From positions 4,048,082-4,084,975 of the forward strand of contig FN649743.1 in NCBI GenBank assembly GCA_000310025.1: a DNA stretch of 36,894 nt. Direction: 5' to 3'. Source of the DNA: Ectocarpus siliculosus. Taxonomy: Eukaryota; Sar; Phaeophyceae; Ectocarpales; Ectocarpaceae. The position numbers and the translations under genes were made by a program. Shown here piece by piece: positions 1 to 11,200 of this stretch. The notes under the pieces are model-generated. The model had not been told where the DNA came from. It did no database searches and saw only the letters and a list, made by a program, of their open reading frames with translations. Within the stretch, counting starts at the first letter, position 1; every line of letters begins with the position of its first letter.

Positions 1-340
1 AGGGGGCCCCCCCAAAAAACGGGGATTTTTTTAAGTTCCCCCCCCCTCTTCTTTCCCGGGGGGTCCCCCCCAATTCCCAAAAAAAACCTGTTTGTGGGGG
101 GGGTCCCCCCCTCCCCCCGCCAAGGGGGCAGGGGGGGTTTTTTTCCGGCAGTTTTTGGGTTTCTTTGGGGGGGCCCTTCTGGGTGCCCCCCCCTTTTCCC
201 CCGGGGGGGGTGCTTTCGCCCCCGACCGGGGGCCCAAAGGGCCCATTGAGGGGGGAGCCCCCGCGGTCTTTGTGGATCCCCCCCTTTCCGGCTTCCAGGG
301 CTGTTGTTTTTTTTTTTTGGGGGGGGGGGGGGGGGGGTGA
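1..340. other. Homopolymer-rich, probably low-quality contig edge
   Basis: Almost every base lies in a run of four or more identical bases (G, C, T or A), ending in a T10 run followed by a G run of about 20. No gene signal is visible, and the open frames are poly-Gly/poly-Pro artefacts. The pattern resembles a low-quality read end or mis-called homopolymers more than natural DNA. Seen directly; the cause is inferred. Confidence 0.6.
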
Positions 341-344
341 GTAG

Positions 345-475
345 TTTTACAAGCATAGAGGGAGGAGAGGAAGAGATAGAGAGAGGCAAAGACGCGGAGA
401 CAGAGAGACAGACAGGAGAAACAGAGAGAGAGACAGACAGACAGACAGACGGACAGAGAAGCGCATGGGGGGGGG
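345..475. repeat. GA/GACA-rich microsatellite
   Basis: Purine-rich simple sequence dominated by GAGA and GACA/GACAGACG units. Its reverse complement gives a meaningless Ser/Cys/Leu-rich frame. There are no splice or coding signals. Confidence 0.7.
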
Positions 476-499
476 AGGCAGGCTTTACATTCTTGGTGG

Positions 500-1290
500 A
501 CAACCACAAAGAGTACGGACAACGACAAGCCCCTTTCGCAACAGCAGCATCAAGAAACAACAACCACTACCAACAACCAACAACAGCATCAAGAAACAGC
601 AACAAACCACACAACAATCGCAACAACAACGATAACATCAAGAAAAACACCGAACACATCAACAACAACAGCAGCAGCAACAGCAACAACAACAGCAACG
701 ACGAGAACACCCAACAATCACCGGCAGACAGCAACAGCAAGCCCCACCACGACCACGACCAAGACTACGAACACCATCACCGGCTACAGTACAGTGTAGC
801 ATCTACCCACCTCCCGGGTAGTGACGAGAAGCGACAGCCCCACCGTCTCGAACGCCTCCACAACCTTCGCCTCCCACACGTCGTCCAGCACCAGGAGGGT
901 GCTTCGCAGGCCTGGGCATGTACAACGAAAAAACACGGGATGGTGCACACGTTCTTCAATCTCGGCCGAACAGAACTATCAAGCGCCGATGCTTCGACCT
1001 GGACATATTGCTTCGCAGGCCTCAGCAACCAACAACACAGACGGCGGTGCACAAGCACAAGTTCGACCCAACAAAACTAACAAGCGTGGATGTCAAGACC
1101 CGGACAACATCCATGGAACGCGAACAGGCACAACAACGAGACCAGCACACAACACCAAGCGCTTGACGCCAAGACCTGGGACAACATCCAAAAGCACATC
1201 AACAACAACAACACCCAAGTGTCTTGTCAAGACCTGGGACAACATCCACAAGCACAAACAACGAAAATCAGCACACAGCAAAAAAGGACG
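500..1290. repeat. CAA/CAGCAA-rich simple DNA grading into an imperfect minisatellite
   Basis: From 500 to about 770 the plus strand is CAA, CAG and ACAAC repeats, giving an artefactual Asn/Gln-rich frame. From about 900 to 1270 longer units recur: a segment containing GACCTGGGACAACATCCA occurs near 1100, 1175 and 1230 with changes, and GCTTCGCAGGCCT occurs near 903 and 1011. I see no gene in this stretch. It lies downstream of the unrecognised minus-strand gene that ends at 1324. Confidence 0.65.
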
Positions 1291-1323
1291 ACGCATCGGC
1301 TCGGTTGTTCGGTTGACGTTCGT

Positions 1324-2208
1324 TCACCCACCTCCCGTTGGGGAGGTCCGCACGAGCAGCGAGGACAGGTAGTCGGAGGCGGTGCCGACGTCGGTGAACC
1401 TCTCGGGGACGCGCTTGGCCACCCCGTACGCGGATCGCTCCATCTCCTCGTTCACCTGCATCATCGCCGGCCACGTGAGTTGCGCCGCGTTCAGTGGGGG
1501 GCACCGTAGAAATCCTCGGGGTAAGTCACAACATTAACCAGGTGATGTAGTCTCAACAGGGTGGGGCTACCCGAGATACCTCCTAGGATTTTTTCCCTCA
1601 TGTCCATCGCTTTCAGGTAAGCGTTGCCATCCCCAGTACAAGTCTGTAAACAGATTTTTAAGACTGTAAACAGATTTGTACATGTTATTTTTTTGTTAGT
1701 TGAGGTTCGCTGGGCTCTTCGAGTCAAAAACACGGCAGCTGTGCGAGCTGTTCGACCTTGGGAAACGCCACTGACTGAGGGTAACTGGCAGCTGATTTAC
1801 ACCAACGCATGCTTCACTTTCATCTTGCCATCATGCGTTGATGCCACTGCTATCTTACTCTGATGAGCCCGCTCCGGAGGCGCGCCTGGCAAGACTGGCG
1901 TATGTTTTTCATTGGCCAGCGGGCTAGCGCGGTTGGCGCTGACTACCGTAGGTTGTATAAGATATCACACCCCCTGGACCGATTTACAAAGCTCGATTAC
2001 TCCACGACGAAGAGGATACCGATACTGAAAAAAGAGTTTTCGGAAAGCTCTCGACGAGACGGTTCTAACGCAGCCATTTTCGGTACAGTCATTGTTTTTC
2101 CTGCCGAGATACCGAGCTTTCAATATTGGTCCAGGGGGTGTGGTATCTTATGCAACCTACGGCAAAGAAGCACATCCAAAAATTCGTCAGCACTTAAAAA
2201 AAAAAAAA

Positions 2209-2240
<32 letters not shown>

Positions 2241-5200
2241 CCGAAGTCGGCGGACACACTCCACCCCCCCAGGTCAACAACACAATACCAAGAAGACGGC
2301 GGCGACAAGATGCCTCAAAAGGGGGGCGTGTAGTACGTAGCTGATTTTTCCAAATTTTGTGAAAGGGGCCGAGAAACAGTAACTGTAGCTTCCAAATTAT
2401 AAGAGCTCCAATTTTTTTTGGCTTCGACCTGGCTTCGCAAAATTCCCAAATTTGGAAACATTCCTACCCTTTGGAGGGAAAGCGCTGTGAATGACGCGCC
2501 GCCGGGCAAAAAGTACCGCCCCCAATATCGCCCCGGTAGTCTATTTAGTTGGTACACATCCTCGAAAGCCTTCTAGTCGCCAGGGTCAGGGGTCCGAATC
2601 CCGGCGAAAGCGAGCTTTGGCTGCAAAGTGAGCTCTTCTTTCGCGTCCGTGCCTGGCCTGGGTGGAAAGCGCTAGTTCGTGTGTCCACATAGGGAAGAGA
2701 GTGCTGCACTCTCGCATTAAAAATCGAAGGATGAGCACCGCAGGAGCGGTGGGAAGGGGGCCCCAGGGAGAGGAACCCTTCTGTGTGACCACGGGTTGGA
2801 GTAAACGGCACGAATGCTGTGAGCGCTGATTTGAAGTGAAGACAAGCAAAAAAAACACCAGCAGAACAGAGAACGTGGAACGTAAAAATCAAGTATCTAC
2901 CTGGGCACACGGCGAGCTCCATCATCCGGAGCAGCCTGTCCGCGGCGGAGTGACCCAGCCCTCAGCCAGATCACGCCTCCTGGGAACGCCGCCTGCACTC
3001 GGGGGTCTTTGCATCGCCGCCGCAGCGAGCACGCTGACGAGAACATGGGACCGGGGGGGGGGGGGTAGTGTACTCATAGTCGTGCATGCCGTAGTCGTTT
3101 GACCATTGACCTCGCATCCCGACAAAGCCGGGACGGAGCACGCCGGGTTCTCACCGGACCAGGCTCTCACATCACCAAGCGCGAAGCGCCGTGAGGTATT
3201 TGGCGAGTCGCATGAAGGGTGAGCTGCATCCTGCTAAGGGTGTTCGGCATCTTGTGCTTACTTCCTTGCGTACGGATGACAGCTGCGTATGACTTAATTT
3301 ATTTTCTGGTGCTTTCACTTCCAGAGACAGTTGTAAGCACTGTGTAACTGCCTCGAGGAAGCTTGACCATTTTAACACAACGTGGTGCGATCATCCCCCG
3401 TTGCGCGGAGTGAGGTTTCTCGACCCCGCACAACATGATGTACTCGACCACCATTATGGTTACCGCCAAAAAAAAAACCAGAGGTAAAAAAAAAGACGGT
3501 AACCTGGTTGCCGATTTCACGAAGTGAATTGGCTTGTTTTACAACGTCGTTGACAATCGACGAAAACCCAATCCCGATGGCAAACACCGAGTGGGGGGTA
3601 CTCATGTTTTGCATGCCGAAGTTGTTAGACCATTGGTCTCGCTTCCTCGAGAGGGCAGAGTGGACGGGGGGGGGGGGGAACTAATGTTTTGGACGCCAAA
3701 GTTGTTAGAGCATTGACCACGTGTCCTCGAGAGGACAGGGCATTGTTTCCACAGGACTGACGGCCAATCGCTCCTTCCTACTTCGCCACAGGTGCTCAGC
3801 AAGGTTTTTTCCTATCCCACCTATCCTTTCGATATCACTTCCCGCCTTTTCAGAAGGGGAGGGAGGCGGGGGTGATACTGTTGATGCTTGATTGAGTCAT
3901 CTGACCAGTAGTGATCGCGCTCGTCGGTGTGCACGCATGTCCTTCAAGTGACTCTCATCATCACGTACGCCCTGTTCCCGTCGGCAACAGCACCAAACTG
4001 AGAAATACCTGATAAAGTCCCGCCCGCCCCATCTCGTCTGCGCATCTCTCTACCAAAACCGGCGCATCGCCCTTTTGTATGCATACCTTTTCCCGTTGGC
4101 GACAGAGTCGAATATCACCGTCGTGGCACCGCCGATAACACCCGCGCCCCCCCCCGGCCCCAGCGCCTCCGCCAGCCTGGAAAAATAACAAGACCATGGA
4201 TGATGTCGACAAACAAGCGTCGTGAGAGCAACAACAAAAGAACGTCGGTGGCATTTCAAGGCACACAACTACCAACAGCAGTTGACTCTATTGTTGCCTT
4301 TGTGCGCCTGCGAGGCCACCTACGAGGAGAGCAACCTCCCCCTCCCACCGCCACCACCCAGAATGCAACTCACGCCACCACCGCTGCCACCACTACCAAC
4401 AAAACCACGCCAACATCCCCCCCATACAAAACCCATCACTAGCGCCGCCCGATGCCACCCCCCCTACCGCCGCCTCCACCGCTACCATCACCAACAAGTC
4501 CACCACGACACCCCCCCTACCAACACCACCAACAACGCCACTCTCGCTACCGCTGCCGCTGCCGTCCGCCACCTCCACCACCCCCAACAAAACCACTACG
4601 ACACCCCCCCATACGAACGCCGCCACCCCCGCTACCAACACCTACAAGTCTAGCGCCCTTCCTCCTACCAACACAACCACCACCACCACCACCACTTCAC
4701 CCTCCCTAGCGCTCTGACACCCCACCTGGTGATCTCGTCTTCCCGGTGCACGTAGCACGACGGCGTCTGCGGCACGGCCCCGCTGACCTCCGCCAGGGTG
4801 TAGGGCTTCAACGCCACCGCGGCGGCGTCGACCCCGTTGTCGAGGTCGTCGTCCGCCAGGAACACCTCCCGGGACTTGTCGTACTCCGAGCCTTGCTGCT
4901 GCTCGTCGGTGGGGTTGGTTGGTTCGCACCACGACAAAGAAAGGGGGAAGAACGCAAAACGCGGCGGAATCAAGGTCCGGTCAGTCGGTTTCCCGTCAAA
5001 TGAACATGAGCGGAACGAACGAAAGGGCACAAAAACACGGCGGAATCAAGTTCCGGTCGGTTTGGACCGGCCAGGCGGGGGTCCCCGTCCGATGAAATAT
5101 AAGGGGAATGAAAAGGCACATATTGCCTACGCCACCACCGCTAATAGCAACAACAGCTTGCGTGCTGTGAGTGCTACGAGCATTGCAGACGCCTGAATAT

Positions 5201-8200
5201 CTATCCCACAGTAGTCATATCCCTGACCAGACCAATGCCTCCGCTTTCAACAGCAACAACAACAGGTATGCAGCGAGCATCTTGCAAGCATCTTACTACG
5301 GTAGTGACATGACACAATATACCACACCCCCTGGACCGATTTCGACTTCTCGGCAGGAAAAGCAGTGACGGTGCCAAAAAATAGCGTTAGGCGTAAGAAC
5401 CGTCTTGTGGAGCGCTTTCAGAAAACACATCCCTTGATTTCAGCATCCTCTTCGTCGTGGAGTAATCGAGCTTCGAAAATCGGTCCAGGGTGAGTGATAT
5501 CGGACAGCCATTTACAAAGAAAATAGAACAGGGAGGGGTTACGCAGACAGACCCCACCCCAACCCTATCCCAACTTCCCCGATTGCATGCTTTATATACC
5601 CAACACGTTTAATTAGCCGAAAAGCCCTGTAAGGGCTCCTGGTGATATCTCGTGCAAACCTACAGCATCCATCACATCCCGTTCGACTGTGGGTATATCT
5701 CGAATGGGTAGTTTTCTGTGTATGTATTTCTTTTTCCTTAATAAATCTATCTCACCATCATGTCCCTGAGGTTGGAGCGTTGTCTTCTCGGCACGCCGCC
5801 GTTGGGGATAGCCGGGTTCTGCACCGGTATCGGGTTGGCCTTGTACGATGCCTCCAGCGGATCGCTGCTGTCCAGCAGCGCAAGCACACATCCAGAGAGC
5901 ACACACATGGGAGAAGCAGAAAGCAGGTGAATGACGAAAATACTTCAAGAAAAAAAAAAACGCATCGTGGGAATCGAGGGGGAACGCTGGGGTTGGTGGT
6001 TGAAGAAGCTCGCGAGGTCAATGAAAAGCAGCAGCAGGCGCATCGGTTTTTGAAGAAGCTCGTGAGGGTAATGAAAATAGCAGCGGCAACACCAGTCAGT
6101 CGGAACGGTTAATTCGGCCTGGGTCCAGCTATGCTACTCGTGTAGGACACCCGTCACCCGTCATGCAATAAAGGCAAAAGATAAGCTAGATATCTAGGAC
6201 GAAATACAGCGATACCCTTCACGACCGGTGGTGGCGGGAGGGGGGAGGTACTGCATGACCCTCAGCCAAAATCCTCGAATCTCGCATTTCCCATGCCAGA
6301 CCAATCCCCCCGCACGACTTGTGTGGTATGTATGAACTTCTCCGGGTGCATTCTGCGTGTCCCCCACCACGAAAAGCACACAAAATCAATTAACTCACTC
6401 TTCATCGAGTGCGGGGCGACCACCGCTGTTTCCACGAACGGCTGCCGCAGCCGGTCGGGGAGATAATCTCCGGGGCGCACTGGCATATGCACTTATCGCG
6501 CCCTTCGGTGACCAGCGTGGGGGTTAGGTACGGACGGCCAGGCAGGCAAGCGGCCGGTAATTATGCCGGTTAGCACGACGGTGGGGTTGGGTACAGACGA
6601 CCACCCAAGCAGGCGGCGCAAAATGGCGCCGGTTAGCACGGTGTGGATGGGCACAGAAAACAGCAAATCGAAGCAAGCGGACCAAACACGTATGATGGCG
6701 GCGTTTTTATCACGGCTGGATGGATGCAGAAGCACGACCCCCAAGAAAGCGACGCAAGAGATCCCGGTTACCGCGGAGGATCGGCTACAAAAGCCAGCAA
6801 CGATGACACAGACTAAATACAATACACTTGCTCATTCAACATGTCTCGTATGCATAACTCTGAATAGTGCCACGTGGTGTGTGTTTGTCCGGGAAAACGC
6901 CGGAGAAATCCCTTGGCAAAACTACTGCTGTGCAGCCTTACAGCATATTTGGACACCTCCTACTGTCTTTAGCAAGAATGTCAATCAGCCAAATACGGTT
7001 TTACGCCCGACCGTGCCGACACGCGCACGGCCAGCGCGGCCGAATCCACGAAGGCGGGTGGGTATTCTGCGCACACCTACGCACCTTCGCGGGGTGCGAT
7101 CTAGCGTAGGGAGATAGGATGGCGAATAGAGCGTTGGACTCGTCCTGCGTGCAGCCCTCGAAGTCGACCGTGTCCGTCGAGAACCTATCAAATGGATTGT
7201 GGGTTAGGGAGTTGGGGTTAGCATTGTTAGTGATACGGCTGGCGCTAAGCCTTAACATTAAGGGTAGAGAATAATAATGCCAGCGTTAGTGTTGGTGTTA
7301 GAAAACAGGGTTAGCGTCAGAGTTAATGCTAGTGCTAGGGTTAGAGCAAATGTTTAGAGTTAGCGTTAGTGACGGTGTTAAGGTTACCGTCGCCGTACGT
7401 GCCAGGGTGCCTGTTGGTGCTAAATAGATAAGTCGGGATACGGTAGCTGCTCCCCATATCAGGGTTAGCAGAGGAGGAGAAGGGAATGCCAAGGAGACCT
7501 TCTCCTAGCACGCCACCACAACGCTCGGTTGATTTCCGCTTGACAATTTCCGTCCTCGTTGTTGTTGCGCCGCATGCGCCATCACAAATGATTCAAAACA
7601 GCACACAGCCACCAATACTAACAACAACGACAACAACCTTACAAGCGTCCATCGGTCGACCTCCAAGTTTTCGAGCCAAGGCCCTCCCACCCCTCGACAA
7701 TCTTTGCGTGTACACACTAGGCTGTGTACAACAGACGGTGGTGGCAAGCCGCAGTGTGCAACAATGTCACCGTCTTACCATCCACCACCTATCCCTCCAT
7801 CCTCTCGAGGACGAGTGGCCAATGGTATTAACAACGAAGGCATGCAAAACAAAAGCACGCCGCCCCCAAAAACAAGCTCGCACCATGACCAACAAACCTG
7901 ACCAGTACCCTTCGCAATAAATGTAAGCTTGGCTTTAGAATATAGGTGTTACAGGGTTAGGGTTACGGATAGGGATACGAAGCCCCCCTCTCTGTTTCAT
8001 AGATAAATGATAATATCTTCGCGAATGCGGTCCAACCTGCTCCACCGAGGAACGCGAGTCCCGCTCACCTCAACCGTATGGTCAGCCGCGGGTCTGGCAC
8101 GTGGTTGCTGAGCCGCCATGGGCCACTCGACGACCGACCGCCGGCGCTATCCCTCGACGAATAGATTTCCGAAGGGGGCACCCCAAGCGTTACCTGAGAG

Positions 8201-11200
8201 GGCGAACAGACACGGCAAGAAGCACACAGCAGTACACCAGTCGACACGTCGCCACGCCTACCGTAGGTGACACAAGAGAACACCTCCCCCCGAACCGGTT
8301 TTCATGGCTCGATTTCTCCACAACGGAACAAGTGGCAGCGACGAAAACGGCGTTGTTGAAGCTGTCCCGTCGAGAGTTTTCCGAAAACATATCGTTTCAT
8401 TTGTGCATCCTCTTCGTTGTGAAGAGTAATGGGTATTTGAACACCGGGGGTGTGGTATCTTGTGTCATGTCGCCTGTTCCGCGCGCTGAAGCACCTTCGC
8501 AGCTGCCGCGACACAAACCTACAAGGGAGGGGACGTGGACTAAAGCTGCTTTCTCTGAAACCGCTTCCATGCTAGACAACCAACGCATCGATTGCAAGAC
8601 CACTGCTGTGTGCTGCTACATACGGGTGAGAGGTTGGACAGAGACTGTGGCTAGGAAACCAGCTACAAACAACGCATCGACTACAAGACCCACTGCTCCT
8701 GTGTGCTGCTACACACCGTTAAGAGGTTGGCCACCGGGTGGACAATCTTCTTCCCGATGAAGTTTCTGACCGAACTCTTGGCGTTCTTGACCAACGCGAA
8801 CTCCGTCTCCGTCTTGTTCATCCAGACCATCCTCTCCTGCGGCCTGCCCTTCTGCGGCGGATAGTATACAACCTACACATCAAAGCACAAAAAGGCGGAG
8901 AAGAAGGGGTAATCATGCCGTAGTCGTGAGACCAACGTCCTCGCATCCCTACAATGGCGGGACGGAGGGATATGTCGGGTTTTCGCCGGCCCATGCTACG
9001 CTTTCACAAGGATGTACCAGTTGTCATTATCCTTGCGTTTGCTGTGCCAAGAGCACGGGGGTTGAAGAGAGGTTTAGGGCGTGAGAATGTTCGTTGGCTG
9101 CAATCGTCGTCGTTTGACCTTTTGACCCCGGCATCCCGGCATCCAGAGCGAGAACTAGAGCACGGGGGAGAGGGTGTGTGTGGGGGGGTGAATGCTGTGC
9201 ACAGCTCCACTGGCTCGGCCCGGTTGACTGAGACAACTTACGTAGCACCGTGAAACTAAGTGGCCGGGGTGTCCGCGTGAAACCAAACACAACGCTGCAA
9301 GGAGCGCAGGTATGTACAGCACCAGAACTGGTGCTCTCGCTGCTTGCAATCATTGTGAATTCTCCCACTGGCTGCCACGTGCACAGCAGCAATCGTCTAC
9401 AAGGACATTCACGTTTTCTGTTCAAAAGAGAACGTCCTTAGAGCGGGGAAGCATGATGTAAACTACACGCACACCCAATATCGCTGCTATATTCTGCCGG
9501 GCACCATACTCCTGGAGTGTGTCCTCAAAGAGGGAGTCATGTCCTTAATTTATGGTGCCAATAAAGACGGGGAGTCTGCTGTACATGCAAGACAAGACAC
9601 CAATGCAGACATGGCGCTGGCCCTTTCAGAATCGATCATTTTACGCGAGGCGAAAACTCGTCATACATGTGACGGTGTGACACCGTACATGCGGCCGCGA
9701 GTAATCTCGCCGCATTCGAACCTGACACAAGCTCGCCTCCACAAGCATGGAGAGCTCATGTCCATGCAACAACGTAAAAAAACGGGTGTTGTACCCACCA
9801 CTGACGCCAAAAAGTGGGGAAAACCATGCGACAGAAGTCCTGAAAACCATGTTGTATTTCAATCTCATACATTTCCAAACATCAAAGTGAGCGTTCTGCG
9901 ACGACTGTCCTTGGAAACACATCACTGCTGTAGGTAGGTGGCGAACCGTCCTCTCAACCTGGCCGGCGGGGGTCATCAGCAGGTGATACGAACACCCACA
10001 CCAAAAAAAAGGAACATTCTAAATGCATACAGTTCCATGTTGTTGACCTAAAAAACGTCGTAATGTTGAATAACAAGGGCATGCACGCACGCAGGCTAAC
10101 GACATACCGAACCAAGGAAACCCTAACCCTTGGAAGTGAACAGTCGGGTCCACTCTTTCAGGTTAAAGATACTCCTCTTGTGGTCGTCGCTCGGTGCAAT
10201 TAACTACGTGCGAAAACTTTTGCCGCACGCAAGGCGAAAATGGACATTCTTCACGGGGGGGTGTCACAGCGTTATTTCGCTGACCAGTTTAACAACAGTA
10301 CGAGTTCTTATGCCGTTTCTTGGGCAGTCGAAAACGGCACTCGTCGGAAAGTTATTAATTCCAACGGTGGAGGGACAAAAAATGTACACAGCCTACCACA
10401 AAAGTTTTTTTTTGGTTCTGCGAGAGAGGTAGGTCCGCCTCGTAAATGCAAAAGAAAAGAAAACGGTGTTGAAGTCGAAAAAGTCGTCATCAGTAGCCCG
10501 CGACACTTCGGAAAAACTGTTCTTATATTATTGGTTCTCTTTCGTTGGACAAGTACCCCTGCTCCAAGCTCCGAGCAGACCCGATGGAGTTCAGTAGCCT
10601 ACAACATATTGGATGAAGGATGCAATCGGGGAAGTCGGGTTTGGGTTATAGGGATAGGGATAGGGGGTCTACGTACCCCCTCCGTCTTCTATTTACTCAT
10701 AAACATAAATTCTCGCATCGAGTCAGGCCCTCAGGTTGGCGCGCACGAGCAGCACGCACCACTATTTACTACACTCAAAACCCTACCAGACCTTCCCCCG
10801 AGACCCTGGAAACCTGTTTTCTTTTTAGTCACAAGGAGAACGGACGGCACAACGAGAAAAACAACGTCGCGAAGTTGTGCTAGACTAGACGCAACGCGCC
10901 AGAGCAGGCGTGGTGGAAAAAACGCGGCGCGATTGAATTGAACATTCTGGTTTTATGCAAGCCGGGTGCCACCTACGCCGCCAGCACTGCTTCAACATCC
11001 TGAGGCAAGCTCTGTTGGGTGGGATGTTGCACTTAATTAATTAACAACCGTGAACAGCGACACCGTCTGCGCCAGTGCAGATAGCGAAAGGTAGCGAGTC
11101 ATTGATTGTAGGTACATTTCCTTTAGACAGCAGCAGCGGTAGCGTGGAATCGTGACGTCAATAAGTTGACGCACACCGGGCCGCGGCCGTCCCTCCGGGG

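Noticed and set aside
304-1080. 258-codon plus-strand frame, Asn/Gln-rich
   Set aside because: It is a reading of CAA/GACA simple repeats with no splice context or domain, and it starts in the low-quality edge.
500-1290. CRISPR-like array
   Set aside because: Units are irregular, without constant repeats and unique spacers, in a spliceosomal eukaryotic context.
2585-2610. tRNA T-arm-like word GGTCCGAATCCCGG
   Set aside because: No D-arm, anticodon arm or acceptor partner at the right distance; a similar word at 19180 also lacks them.
2936-3010. Minus-strand FPGGVIWLRAG, reminiscent of NB-ARC proteins
   Set aside because: Only a few residues match, no P-loop or other NB-ARC motif lies near, and its phase does not join the flanking exons.
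4200-4709. Overlapping Pro/Thr/His-rich frames on the plus strand
   Set aside because: All three phases are open because the DNA is CCA-type repeat. They also overlap real minus-strand exons at 4176-4087 and 4901-4726.
10240-10941. 233-codon plus frame
   Set aside because: It runs through a family A body fragment (10605-10740), has no recognised domain and lies inside the long first intron of the unrecognised gene.
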